Shown here: in pieces, positions 43,613-52,158 of the stretch | Numbering within the stretch: the stretch's first letter is position 1 | How the letters are laid out: every line of letters starts with the position of its first letter | Assembly: GCA_033762715.1 (NCBI GenBank) | Contig: JANRLL010000014.1 | Location: forward strand, 77,149 to 141,148 | Length of the DNA: 64,000 nucleotides | Reading direction: 5' to 3' | Origin: JANRLL01 sp033762715 | Lineage (GTDB): Bacteria > Pseudomonadota > Alphaproteobacteria > Rickettsiales > SXRF01 | Made by a program: the position numbers and the translations under genes | The notes under the pieces: model-generated | Told to the model about the DNA's origin: nothing | What the model saw: the letters and a program-made list of their open reading frames with translations, nothing else | Databases searched by the model: none

Positions 43613-45640
43613 TTACGCGGCATTGGCTTTACGCTGAGGCGAATACAGCATTTGCCCAAGCTCTTTTAATTGGCTGATCTCCAAAATAAGCGACACACGC
43701 CCGTCGCCCAGAATCGTTGCGCCAGAAATTCCTCTGATCGGATCAGAGTTGGCTTCCAGACTCTTAATCACCACCTGCTGCTGGCCGATCAGCTCATCGA
43801 CCAGCACACCCAGCTTATCGCGCCCCGCCTCCACCAATACAACCAGCGCTTTGCTGGGATCGCGCTCGGCGTTTTTAATCGTGAATATTTGATGCAGATA
43901 GACGATGGGGATAAACTCGCCGCGCACATTTATCACGTCGCTAGTACCTTCGACATGGCGCACTTCATCTTTTTTAGGACGCAGGGTTTCGATAATGCTG
44001 GTGATAGGAATAATATAGTTCTCAGCACCGACGCGCACGATCATGCCATCCAAAATAGCAAGTGTCAGCGGCAGCGATACGGTAAAGACCGAACCCTTAC
44101 CAGGATTGGTCTTCACACTGACCGTTCCTTCGAGGGCTTCGATATTTCTGCGCACCACATCCATGCCCACACCACGGCCCGATACATTGGTCACAATTTC
44201 AGCAGTCGAAAATCCCGCCATGAAAATAATATTATCGATTTCTTCATTGCTAGGGGTGACATCCTCTGGCACCAGACCTTTTTCACGCGCTTTTGCCAGC
44301 ACACGCTCACGGTTAATGCCCGCGCCGTCATCACGAATTTCAATGACGATACGCCCGCCTTGGTGGGTGGCAGAGAGCACAATCGTTCCCTGAGCGGCTT
44401 TTCCAGCGGCGAGCCGCTTTTCTGGTTTTTCGATGCCATGATCAACAGAATTTCTAATCATATGCGTCAGCGGATCGCCGAGCTGCTCAATCACGGTTTT
44501 ATCGACCTCGGTATTCTCACCCTCTGTCAACAACACAATGTCCTTGCTCAACTGAGCCGACAGATCGCGCACAATTCGCGGCATGCGCGAGAAAATTGAT
44601 TTCACCGGTTGCATGCGCACGCTCATCACAGCTTCTTGCAGCTCACGCGTATGTTGTGACAATTCATCCACACCGCGTAGTAATGCTTCGAATTTTTCTG
44701 GCGGTAGATCGCGCACCTGCGCCTTAATCATGGCTTCGGTAATCACCAATTCACCGACCATATTTACCAACTTATCAACTTTTTCAATATCCACGCGAAT
44801 GGTGGTAGCAGCAGACGCATCACTAGAACGGCGGTTAAACGGCACTTCCGCTTCACGCGCTTTTTCAACAATTAACGGCTTTTTCTGTTGCTCGATTACA
44901 GAAGATGCTGATTCCGACGCCGCCTCTGTCCGTGAGATCGTAAGATCGCACTGGCCCTCAACAAACTCAAATACTTCACGGATGGTCGATTCAGGTTTAT
45001 CAGTCGTAAGGCTGATGGACCAGCCCATGAAGCACTGCGCAGGATCTAACTGTTCAAGGGGCGGCACACGATGTATAAACGCTGTGACTTTTGCTTGCCC
45101 CAAGGAACACAGTTCGCGCAGCACCAACAAAGGATCATTACCACTTGCAAACATGGTTTCATGCGCGGCAAAATTGATCTGCCAATCCGCAGGCGCATTT
45201 ACTGAAGCTGCCTGCTGAGGTGCATTATTTACCGGCGCGGCAACTGAACCCGCTTCATCACTGGCCAATACCTGCAGCGTAATTTTTAATTCTGCGCCCA
45301 GATCAGCCGGGGGCAAAGCACCCGCCTTTGCTGCAGCCACCATTTGCATAACAACATCGACCGATTTGAGCAGCGCATCGACAGCCCCACGCGATACCGG
45401 CACCTTGCCTTCACGCATGGAATCAAGCAGCGCTTCAAGCACATGCGTAAAATGAGTAATGTAATCCAATCCAAACGCGCCAGAGCCCCCTTTAATAGAA
45501 TGAGCGCAGCGGAAAATAGCATTGAGCGTTTCTTTGTTCGCGGTTTCTGGCGTCAGCTCAACCAACAGGCCTTCCATTTCAACGAGAAGCTCATCGCACT
45601 CGGTGAGGAATCCGGCCTTAAATTGATCTAATGACACCAT
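43613..45640 (-). CDS. cheA: Chemotaxis histidine kinase CheA
   Basis: The cytoplasmic kinase that phosphorylates CheY and CheB (675 aa). P1 holds His47 in FRCAHSIKGGSGAFGL; a P2-like domain spans about 150-240; P3 dimer helices begin near 280 (TIRVDIEKVDKLVNMVGELV); the P4 ATPase has HMIRNSVDHGIE, EIRDDGAGINRERV and GRGVGMDVV; P5 (from about 530) binds CheW. All catalytic boxes are intact. The start is 26 bases after the cheY stop. Confidence 0.97.
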   Translation of the reverse strand: MVSLDQFKAGFLTECDELLVEMEGLLVELTPETANKETLNAIFRCAHSIKGGSGAFGLDYITHFTHVLEALLDSMREGKVPVSRGAVDALLKSVDVVMQMVAAAKAGALPPADLGAELKITLQVLASDEAGSVAAPVNNAPQQAASVNAPADWQINFAAHETMFASGNDPLLVLRELCSLGQAKVTAFIHRVPPLEQLDPAQCFMGWSISLTTDKPESTIREVFEFVEGQCDLTISRTEAASESASSVIEQQKKPLIVEKAREAEVPFNRRSSDASAATTIRVDIEKVDKLVNMVGELVITEAMIKAQVRDLPPEKFEALLRGVDELSQHTRELQEAVMSVRMQPVKSIFSRMPRIVRDLSAQLSKDIVLLTEGENTEVDKTVIEQLGDPLTHMIRNSVDHGIEKPEKRLAAGKAAQGTIVLSATHQGGRIVIEIRDDGAGINRERVLAKAREKGLVPEDVTPSNEEIDNIIFMAGFSTAEIVTNVSGRGVGMDVVRRNIEALEGTVSVKTNPGKGSVFTVSLPLTLAILDGMIVRVGAENYIIPITSIIETLRPKKDEVRHVEGTSDVINVRGEFIPIVYLHQIFTIKNAERDPSKALVVLVEAGRDKLGVLVDELIGQQQVVIKSLEANSDPIRGISGATILGDGRVSLILEISQLKELGQMLYSPQRKANAA

Positions 45641-45666
45641 AAGCTACTTGCTTTCAATGAAGACGG

Positions 45667-46032
45667 TTAGGGACAGACTTTTTTAACGACTTCCACCAGC
45701 TTCTGGGGGTTAAACGGCTTAACGATCCAGCCTGTTGCGCCGGCGCTTTTACCTTCTTGTTTTTTCGTATCATCACCCTCGGTCGTGAGCATCAGAATAG
45801 GCACAAATTTATGCTTGCTGTCAGCGCGCACGGCGCGAATCAAATCAAAGCCGTTCATATTGGGCATGTTAAGATCGGTGATAATCGCATCGACACTATT
45901 GCCCGAGAGCACGGATAATGCAGCCTTGCCATCTTCGGCCTCCAACGTGTTATATCCAGCATCTTTCAGCGTGAACGTAACCATGTCCCGCATGGTCTTG
46001 GAATCGTCAACAGCGAGAATGGTTTTGGCTAT
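45667..46032 (-). CDS. cheY: Chemotaxis response regulator CheY with AUA initiation codon
   Basis: The diffusible regulator that binds the flagellar switch (121 aa). The usual N-terminus (M/I-AKTILAVDDSKTMRDMVTF) is fully encoded, with the acidic pair in VDDSK, the phosphorylated Asp in IITDLNMPNMNGF, Thr in MLTTEGDD and Lys in WIVKPFNP. However, the codon at the start position is ATA (46032-46030), placed 7 bases after a perfect TAAGGAG. No ATG, GTG or TTG lies between that site and the conserved residues. Starting at the first ATG (45993) would remove strand beta1 and the acidic pair and make the protein inactive. So initiation at AUA, or a damaged start, must be assumed. Confidence 0.85.
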   Translation of the reverse strand: MAKTILAVDDSKTMRDMVTFTLKDAGYNTLEAEDGKAALSVLSGNSVDAIITDLNMPNMNGFDLIRAVRADSKHKFVPILMLTTEGDDTKKQEGKSAGATGWIVKPFNPQKLVEVVKKVCP

Positions 46033-46043
46033 GTAGTTACTCC

Positions 46044-46310
46044 TTATGATAGATATTCATGTAATCCCAGCGTTGCTAGATCAGCGCGAAGGGCTGGAGA
46101 TAATTGCTCTAATCTTAATTGCCCGCCGCCGGATTGAAGCTGGGACGACAGGGCAACAATCAATTGCGCACCTGCCGCGCAAAATTGCTCAACTGCCGAG
46201 CCATTTATGACGATGTTGCGATCTGTCGCCGTGCAAGCCAACCACGCCTCCCGTAAAGAACTTACGGTAGAAATATCAACCCTAGGTGGAAGAGTTATCA
46301 GCTGCGTCAT
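46044..46310 (-). CDS. STAS-domain protein without phosphorylatable serine
   Basis: An 88-residue single STAS domain, the first gene of the chemotaxis operon. LPPRVDISTVSSLREAWLAC and NIVINGSAVEQFCAAGAQLIVALS match the fold, but where anti-sigma antagonists have D-S-S-G this protein has F-C-A-A-G, so the kinase target Ser is missing. The stop codon is part of the cheY Shine-Dalgarno sequence, so the two genes are tightly coupled. STAS proteins of this kind are found in some chemotaxis operons; the role is not defined. Confidence 0.75.
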   Translation of the reverse strand: MTQLITLPPRVDISTVSSLREAWLACTATDRNIVINGSAVEQFCAAGAQLIVALSSQLQSGGGQLRLEQLSPALRADLATLGLHEYLS

Positions 46311-46416
46311 AGATAAAAACTAAAAAACTTATTGCTTTTTTATAACATATTTGAAGCTACGGTGTTACAACTAAATTATTACCAAAATATTAATGAAAGC
46401 CCTGCCTGATACAAGG

Positions 46417-47598
46417 TTATAGGGTGAGTTGTATACACGTAAGGTCATCATCGAAATGATGCTTTTTCTCTTTTACGATAGAAAATATTCGCGAAAAGGT
46501 TGTAGATGGGCTTTTGACTGCCGCCTGCTCTGCCAATGCAACCAGAGATTGAGGCGTAAACACCTGCTTACCTTGCAAGTTTGGCTCGATGAGCGCATCA
46601 CTGTAGAGCATAATGACATCGCCATTGCTGTAGTTTACGCTGCGAGTTTCATACGCGGCCCCCGCAAAAACCCCCAACGGCAATCCACTACAATCTAATT
46701 GCAAGACACTGCCGTTATGAAGCAACAAAAACGGCGGGTGTGCAGATGCCGAATAGGTTATAGTATGTGTGTGTGTATCAATAAATAAAAGGGCACATGT
46801 CAAATACTGTCCCGGGGGAAACATGTTAACGAATGCATGGTTAAGCTCTTCAAGTACCACCGAAGGTGAACTGTAATAACGAATATATTCACGTAAATAT
46901 TTATGCAGCCTAAAGGTATGAACGGCAGCCAGTGCACCATGGCCCGAGAAATCAGCTATAAATAAACCCATTACATGTTCATTTAGCGGATACACTGCCC
47001 AATAGTCACCACCAAACAATTCGCAGGGCTTATAGGCATTGTCAATATCCACACGATATGCTTGGCGGCATTGAGTAAGCGATTCTTGATTGGGCAGCAG
47101 GATCGACAGCATATGCGCGGCGTCGGCAACATCCTCTCCGGCAATGGTTTCGCCACGCATCATTTTTTCCATCAGATCTTTTTCTTGAAGGTGAATCTCG
47201 ATGCGGTTCTTGAGTTCATTAATATCGACAGGCTTGTATAATATGCTGGATACTCCGACTCTCAGCGCCCGCATGCGCTCGTCTGATTTTTCCATGCCCG
47301 TCATCACGATGATGGGTATATTGCGAATATTGCTTTCGGTATTTCTGAATATTTCGCAGAATTGCAGCCCGTCCATGACAGGCATGGCAAGATCCAAAAG
47401 AATAAGTTCAGGTGAGAAATCCTCTAATTTCTTTAATGCATCCAAACCATTTTCAGCAGTTACAATCTGACCGACGCCTATTTCCTGTAAATTCGCTTCG
47501 ATCAGCGCGCGCGCCGTTTTACTATCGTCCACTAACAATAATTTAGCAGAGCGAGAAAGCTGGCGTCCGCCTTTAATCGACGATTTTAAAGCGTTCAT
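46417..47598 (-). CDS. Response regulator with SpoIIE/PP2C phosphatase output (RsbU-type)
   Basis: A 393-residue regulator. The receiver domain (residues 17-140) has VDDSKTAR, the phosphorylated Asp in LLDLAMPVMDG, Thr in IVMTGMEKS and Lys in LYKPVD. The output is a PP2C-type phosphatase (from about 190) with metal ligands in CELFGGDYWAVY, FIADFSGHGALA, LYSDALIEP and DDDLTCIQL. It should dephosphorylate the STAS partner encoded upstream, with which it overlaps by 26 bases. This is the architecture of HsbR/RssB-like partner-switching regulators. The phospho-donor is probably CheA or the kinase at 48778; not shown. Confidence 0.9.
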   Translation of the reverse strand: MNALKSSIKGGRQLSRSAKLLLVDDSKTARALIEANLQEIGVGQIVTAENGLDALKKLEDFSPELILLDLAMPVMDGLQFCEIFRNTESNIRNIPIIVMTGMEKSDERMRALRVGVSSILYKPVDINELKNRIEIHLQEKDLMEKMMRGETIAGEDVADAAHMLSILLPNQESLTQCRQAYRVDIDNAYKPCELFGGDYWAVYPLNEHVMGLFIADFSGHGALAAVHTFRLHKYLREYIRYYSSPSVVLEELNHAFVNMFPPGQYLTCALLFIDTHTHTITYSASAHPPFLLLHNGSVLQLDCSGLPLGVFAGAAYETRSVNYSNGDVIMLYSDALIEPNLQGKQVFTPQSLVALAEQAAVKSPSTTFSRIFSIVKEKKHHFDDDLTCIQLTL

Positions 47599-47878
47599 AG
47601 CTTTTGGTCATCTGCAATAATAGCTTCACATCGCCCCTAGGCTGATAGATGGCAAGATCTATATGATGCACCTGACATTCCTTAAGCGCGACCATAAACA
47701 TTCCTAGACCGGAAGAATCCATGAAATTTAAGCCATTCAGGTTAATAGCCAAACTTTTAACTTTTTGCTCGATAGTGCCAGTTAATTTTTTTCTGAATTC
47801 GCTGCTATCGGAAAAAGTAAATTTATCGGTAATGGTAAACTCTGCGTGCTCACCATTTATTCTATCTATAATAGCCAT
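47573..47878 (-). CDS. STAS anti-sigma-factor antagonist (RsbV-type)
   Basis: A 101-residue STAS protein with the phosphorylation site intact in NGLNFMDSSGLGMFMVAL (Ser at about residue 56). By family knowledge the dephosphorylated form binds an RsbW-type kinase and the phosphorylated form releases it. It is first in the two-gene unit with the phosphatase. Its start is 118 bases from the divergent binding-protein gene; that gap is AT-rich with no strong promoter that I can identify. Confidence 0.88.
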   Translation of the reverse strand: MAIIDRINGEHAEFTITDKFTFSDSSEFRKKLTGTIEQKVKSLAINLNGLNFMDSSGLGMFMVALKECQVHHIDLAIYQPRGDVKLLLQMTKSYERFKIVD

Positions 47879-47995
47879 TCTTTCCCCCCAAAATTAAGGT
47901 CACAATCTGCGCTATCATAGGTGTGATCACTTTACAATTTATTAATGACATAGGGGTAAACTGTTTGAAATAACCACGTAAATTACTAAGGTATT

Positions 47996-48775
47996 ATGAT
48001 GAAAGCCTTTGCCGTCCCATTACTATTTATTACATTATTTTTTGCCGAAACCTCACATGCTGAAACCATCACTATCGTAGGTGACAGCTGGTGCCCTTAC
48101 AATTGCGATCTGGAAAGTGAAAATCCGGGAGCTTTAGTGGAAATAGCACAGCACGCTTTCAGCAAACATGGCATTACAGTTGATTATAAAATACTCCCCT
48201 GGAGTCGTGCGGTTAATGAAACTCGTGAGGGTAAATACACGGCCCTGGTGGGAGCGTCTAAAGATGACGCACCGGGATTTGTATTTCCGGACATAGAGCA
48301 AGGGCTGATGCGCAATGGCTTTTATGTAAAAAAAGACAGCAGCTGGAAATATACGGGCATTGATGCGCTACAGTCTGTTTCTTTGGGCGTTATCGCCGAT
48401 TATACATATAGTGATCAATTAGATCCCTACATTGCAGCCAACATGGCTAATATCAAGAAAGTTCAGATTGTATCAGGTGATGAAGCGCTGACACTTAATA
48501 TTAAAAAACTACTCGCTGGGCGGATAGATACCCTAATTGAAGCGCAAGCAGTTATGAATTACACATTGGCTCAAAAAAACCTTGCCGGTCAGCTTAAAGA
48601 AGCAGGCTTCATTGAACCAACACCACAAGATAATCTGTATATTGCCTTTTCCCCAAATAATAAAAAATCAAAAGAATATGCCACTATTCTAGCAAAAGAA
48701 TTGGCTGCCATGCGAAAATCCAAACAGCTGCAAACTATTCTTGCCAAATATAATATGGAAGATTGGCGCAAATAG
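47996..48775 (+). CDS. Periplasmic solute-binding protein, SBP_bac_3 type
   Basis: A 259-residue protein with a signal peptide (cleavage near SHA-ETI) and the amino-acid-type binding fold (IVGDSWCPYNCDLES opening, ALVEIAQHAFSKHGITVDYK, PWSRAVNETREGKYTALVG). Two Cys near the mature N-terminus may form a disulfide. No permease or ATPase gene is near. It stops 2 bases before the histidine-kinase start, so the protein is likely a sensor subunit rather than a transport component. The ligand is unknown. Confidence 0.87.
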   Translation: MMKAFAVPLLFITLFFAETSHAETITIVGDSWCPYNCDLESENPGALVEIAQHAFSKHGITVDYKILPWSRAVNETREGKYTALVGASKDDAPGFVFPDIEQGLMRNGFYVKKDSSWKYTGIDALQSVSLGVIADYTYSDQLDPYIAANMANIKKVQIVSGDEALTLNIKKLLAGRIDTLIEAQAVMNYTLAQKNLAGQLKEAGFIEPTPQDNLYIAFSPNNKKSKEYATILAKELAAMRKSKQLQTILAKYNMEDWRK

Positions 48776-48777
48776 CT

Positions 48778-50823
48778 ATGTATGCGATAAACGGCCTACG
48801 AGCTACCCTCCATAAATCACTATTCGTTAGAAGCATCTTCGCCGTTGCTTTCGTTTCGCTTGTAGTCCTAGGTGCCGCGGGCTTTTTTTACATTCGGTAT
48901 CAAGCCAATGTGCTTTATCAACAGAAAGAAAAGACCATTGACACTACTCTAAGCATGGCCAGCCGCTCGCTGGCGTTAGCAGTATGGAATTTTGACGAAA
49001 CGCTTGCATTGGATTCACTGAAAGCACTGGAAGAGGTAAGCGGTTTTTGCGGCGCACGGATTTTGGACAAAAACGGCGCCGTGTTTACGGAATATGGGTG
49101 GCAAGATGCTGCTGGTGCTTTAATAAGCAGCGCATTCGATGATCGAAGCGTAACTGTGGATACCAGTAAGCATATCGAAGAAAGTCCGATTTTGTTTAAC
49201 GATCCAAACGGCGATCACGATAAAAAATCAGTGATCGGGCTGCTACAGATGTGTGACAATCATACAATAATGCAGCAGCAGATAGAATATCAGCGACTGA
49301 CCCATTTCGTTGCCACACTCATGATGGCAGTTGCGCTAATGGCTGTGATGGCGACGGCCCTGCAGCTTATATTTAAGCCATTATCAAGGCTGGGAGGCGC
49401 AATGGGGGAGCTAAAAATGGGCCTCAAAAAAATTACAGATCCCAAGTTGCTTGCATCGAATGAGGTAGGGCAATTAGGGCGGCAGTTTAACCAGATGATC
49501 GAAGATCTCATTAACACCCAGCGTTCGCTGGAGGAAAAAATAGAAGAAGCACAAAACGAAGCCCAGAAAAATAATTTACTATACGACATTGTGAGCGTGG
49601 CAAATGAAGCCACAAGCAGCAGCGATCATTTGCTCGCAATTGTGATTGCGACCGCACTGGAGCGCAGCTGCAGATTTTGGGGATGGGCCTTTGGGCATTG
49701 CTATTTGCTAAACACAGAAAAAAACGCCTTGGAATCCTCGCGGATATGGGCAGGTAAACAGCTTGGAAAATATCAAGCCGTTATCGATGTATCTGAAACA
49801 CTCACCTTTGCTAAAGGCCAAGGTATGCCGGGCAAGGTGTGGGAAACTAGGCATAGCTTTTGGATTGAAAAGCTTCCACTAGAAGATCCTACCATACCAT
49901 GCTCGAAAACACTTACCGACCATGGCATCCGCTCTATTTTTGGCTTTCCTATTATGGTAGGCGACAAGGTATATGGCGTTATTGAGTTTGGAACGCTGGA
50001 ACGTACCAATCAAGATGCGCAGATTGTTAATTTCATGGAGGCAGTCGGAAAGCAGATCGGCGCTGCTATCGAGCGTTGGCATTTTCAGAAATCGCTGAAC
50101 CTTGCCAAAGAACAGGCGGAAAAAGCCAACCGCAGTAAAAGCTTATTTTTATCCAACATGTCGCACGAGCTTCGCACGCCTATGCACGCTATTTTGAATT
50201 ATTCGGAAATGGGACAAAAGCAACTGGCTAAAGGCGATCGAGAAAAGCTGGAAAAATATCTAATCAATATTCACACAGCCGGTAAGAGGCTACTGGGGCT
50301 GCTTAATAATTTGCTCGATTTATCCAAACTCGAAGCGGGAAAAATGGAGTTGGCTTTAGCCTGCATGCCGCTTGAAGCGGCGGTAGAATATGCCATTACG
50401 GAGCTTGATTCGCTGTTTAACAAAAAACTCCTGACAGTAGATATCAAAAAAGAGACGGATCATACACTTACGTTGATTGACCACGAACGTATGGTGCAGG
50501 TGTTGGTAAATCTACTGTCCAATGCTATAAAATATTCACCCCAGGGCGGTAAGATCACTATATCGCTTGCCACGTATAAAAATATACATGAGGAGCAATT
50601 GCAGCTTAGCGTTATTAATCAAGGCCCCCCCATTCCCGAACAAGATCTCGAACGTATTTTCAATGTTTTTGAGCAAAGTCAAGGCAGCCGTGAAGTAGGT
50701 GGTACAGGATTGGGGCTTGCCATATGCAGGGAAATTATACATGGGCATAATGGCACTATTTGGGCAGAAAATATTAACGAATATGGTGTAGCATTCCATA
50801 TCTTACTTCCAATTAACCATTAA
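48778..50823 (+). CDS. Membrane sensor histidine kinase with GAF domain
   Basis: A 681-residue kinase. TM1 is at about 19-41, a periplasmic loop spans 42-175, TM2 is 177-197, HAMP follows to 250, GAF spans about 275-430 (GQGMPGKVWETRHSFWIEKL), HisKA has the phospho-accepting His in SNMSHELRTPMHAI, and the HATPase has VLVNLLSNAIKYSPQGGK and GTGLGLAICREII. There is no receiver domain. ATG 48778 is preferred; TTG 48763 lies inside the previous gene. It is probably the partner of the regulator at 50835, 11 bases downstream, and may read the upstream binding protein through its periplasmic loop. Confidence 0.92.
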   Translation: MYAINGLRATLHKSLFVRSIFAVAFVSLVVLGAAGFFYIRYQANVLYQQKEKTIDTTLSMASRSLALAVWNFDETLALDSLKALEEVSGFCGARILDKNGAVFTEYGWQDAAGALISSAFDDRSVTVDTSKHIEESPILFNDPNGDHDKKSVIGLLQMCDNHTIMQQQIEYQRLTHFVATLMMAVALMAVMATALQLIFKPLSRLGGAMGELKMGLKKITDPKLLASNEVGQLGRQFNQMIEDLINTQRSLEEKIEEAQNEAQKNNLLYDIVSVANEATSSSDHLLAIVIATALERSCRFWGWAFGHCYLLNTEKNALESSRIWAGKQLGKYQAVIDVSETLTFAKGQGMPGKVWETRHSFWIEKLPLEDPTIPCSKTLTDHGIRSIFGFPIMVGDKVYGVIEFGTLERTNQDAQIVNFMEAVGKQIGAAIERWHFQKSLNLAKEQAEKANRSKSLFLSNMSHELRTPMHAILNYSEMGQKQLAKGDREKLEKYLINIHTAGKRLLGLLNNLLDLSKLEAGKMELALACMPLEAAVEYAITELDSLFNKKLLTVDIKKETDHTLTLIDHERMVQVLVNLLSNAIKYSPQGGKITISLATYKNIHEEQLQLSVINQGPPIPEQDLERIFNVFEQSQGSREVGGTGLGLAICREIIHGHNGTIWAENINEYGVAFHILLPINH

Positions 50824-50834
50824 TTAGGCCTGCA

Positions 50835-51725
50835 ATGAAAAGTCGTTATAAAGTTCTGATTGTTGATGATGAGGAATTCAATCTCGATATCCTCAACGAC
50901 TATCTCACCGACGCTGATTATGATGTGGTCAGCGCCAGCAATGGCAAACTTGCGCTCGATGCGCTCATAAAAAATTCTGATATCGATGTAATTGTGCTAG
51001 ACCGTATGATGCCGGTGATGGATGGCATGGAAATGCTCTCCAAACTTAAAGCCCACGAAGAGTGGAAAAATATTCCGGTGATTATGCAAACCGCCGCCGC
51101 CAGCAGCCAGCAAATCATGGAGGGCGTTCAGGCAGGGGTATATTATTATCTGGCGAAACCTTATGATGAATCATTGCTATTATCGATTGTCCGTGCCGCC
51201 ATCCGGGATTACCTGATTTTTGCCGAAGTCCGCCAGGAAGTTCAAAAGCAGCGACGCACCTTAGGCCTCATGGAGCGCGGACGCTTCCGCTTCCGCACCT
51301 TAGAGGAAAGTAGTAATTTGTGTTACTTCATTGCCAATTGTTTTCCTGATCCAAGTAAGGTGGTGTATGGGCTAAATGAGCTGATGGTGAATGCCGTTGA
51401 GCATGGTAATTTATTGATCAGCTATGAAGAAAAAAGCGAGCTCGTGCAGGCGGGAAAATGGCGAGAAGAAGTCGAGCGGCGCCTTGCACTGCCAGAATAT
51501 CAGGATAAATTCGCTATTTTAGATTACGAAGCCAAGGAAAAAGAGCTGGTAGTGACGATTCGCGATCAGGGGCCGGGCTTTAACTGGCAGAATTATGTCG
51601 ATTTTTCACCGGACCGCGCTACTGATCCCAATGGCCGTGGCATTGCAATTGCAAAAATTCGCTCATTCCCTGTGATGGAATATCGAGGCAGTGGCAATGA
51701 AGTAATTTGCACCATCCCACGGTAA
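50835..51725 (+). CDS. Response regulator fused to RsbW-like kinase domain
   Basis: A 296-residue protein. The receiver domain (1-125) has VDDEEFNLDIL, the Asp in VLDRMMPVMDGMEML, QTAAA and Lys in LAKPYDE. The C-terminal half is a GHKL ATPase of the anti-sigma/serine-kinase type with an N-box GLNELMVNAVEHGN, VVTIRDQGPGFNW and the G2 lid GRGIAIAKI. No DNA-binding domain. By family knowledge it should phosphorylate a STAS protein on Ser, or bind it, under control of its receiver. Opposite in effect to the phosphatase at 46417. Confidence 0.88.
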   Translation: MKSRYKVLIVDDEEFNLDILNDYLTDADYDVVSASNGKLALDALIKNSDIDVIVLDRMMPVMDGMEMLSKLKAHEEWKNIPVIMQTAAASSQQIMEGVQAGVYYYLAKPYDESLLLSIVRAAIRDYLIFAEVRQEVQKQRRTLGLMERGRFRFRTLEESSNLCYFIANCFPDPSKVVYGLNELMVNAVEHGNLLISYEEKSELVQAGKWREEVERRLALPEYQDKFAILDYEAKEKELVVTIRDQGPGFNWQNYVDFSPDRATDPNGRGIAIAKIRSFPVMEYRGSGNEVICTIPR

Positions 51726-51736
51726 TCAATAGCAAG

Positions 51737-51782
51737 AAAGTGATTCATCCCGTCCACCGCCCTTTCGGGCCCTGTGAGGGCG
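51737..51782 (-). pseudogene. cheD-like remnant and GC-rich hairpin
   Basis: 51737-51757 matches bases 38846-38866 of cheD at 20 of 21 positions and, on the minus strand, reads V-D-G-M-N-H-F-L against V-G-G-M-N-H-F-L in CheD. Just beside it CGCCCT / AGGGCG (51758-51763 and 51777-51782) forms a hairpin without a T-run that may end transcription of the upstream regulator. No further CheD sequence is present. Confidence 0.35.
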
Positions 51783-51806
51783 CATAGTCAAAAGGATATA
51801 TTACAG

Positions 51807-52158
51807 TTGATTTCCATTGCGGGGATTGGTGATATTGTTGGTAGCTTGCTTACCACTCTTGTACAGACATGGATTTCGAATAAATAACGGATAGCAGATA
51901 GGAATTTCCAAGAGAAAAAAGGTCCTATTTAGGTTTGCTCAATCATATACGCGCAATGAGATTGAGAACTCAGAAGCCACTCCAATTACTACTGGCTACT
52001 GGAAGAATAGAATTGAACTGGCCCGCTCTCAAGAAGTTATAAATGGCTGCACAAAAATCATAGAAACAAATCCATTAGGTGGTAAAGATCACCCAGATCG
52101 CCCTAGGGCAATGAGAGACCTCAACGTATTTATGCGTAAAGATCTTGGCATTGAATAA
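51807..52158 (+). pseudogene. Decayed short gene, one stop and one frameshift
   Basis: The first frame reads LISIAGIGDIVGSLLTTLVQ, TWISNK, then TAA (51885-51887), then RIADRNFQEKK. The +1 frame picks up after the A6 run at about 51915 and reads FAQSYTRNEIENSEATPITT, then GYWKNRIELARSQEVINGCT, with a natural-looking end VFMRKDLGIE at 52158. One nonsense change and one frameshift would restore about 115 residues. An opening short hydrophobic helix followed by a charged region is reminiscent of small phage or plasmid proteins, but I cannot place it. Confidence 0.4.

Noticed and set aside
43670..44599. A 309-codon open frame opposite cheA
   Set aside because: It lies wholly antisense to conserved CheA domains, is rich in His/Asn/Arg as antisense frames are, and has no family motif or ribosome site.
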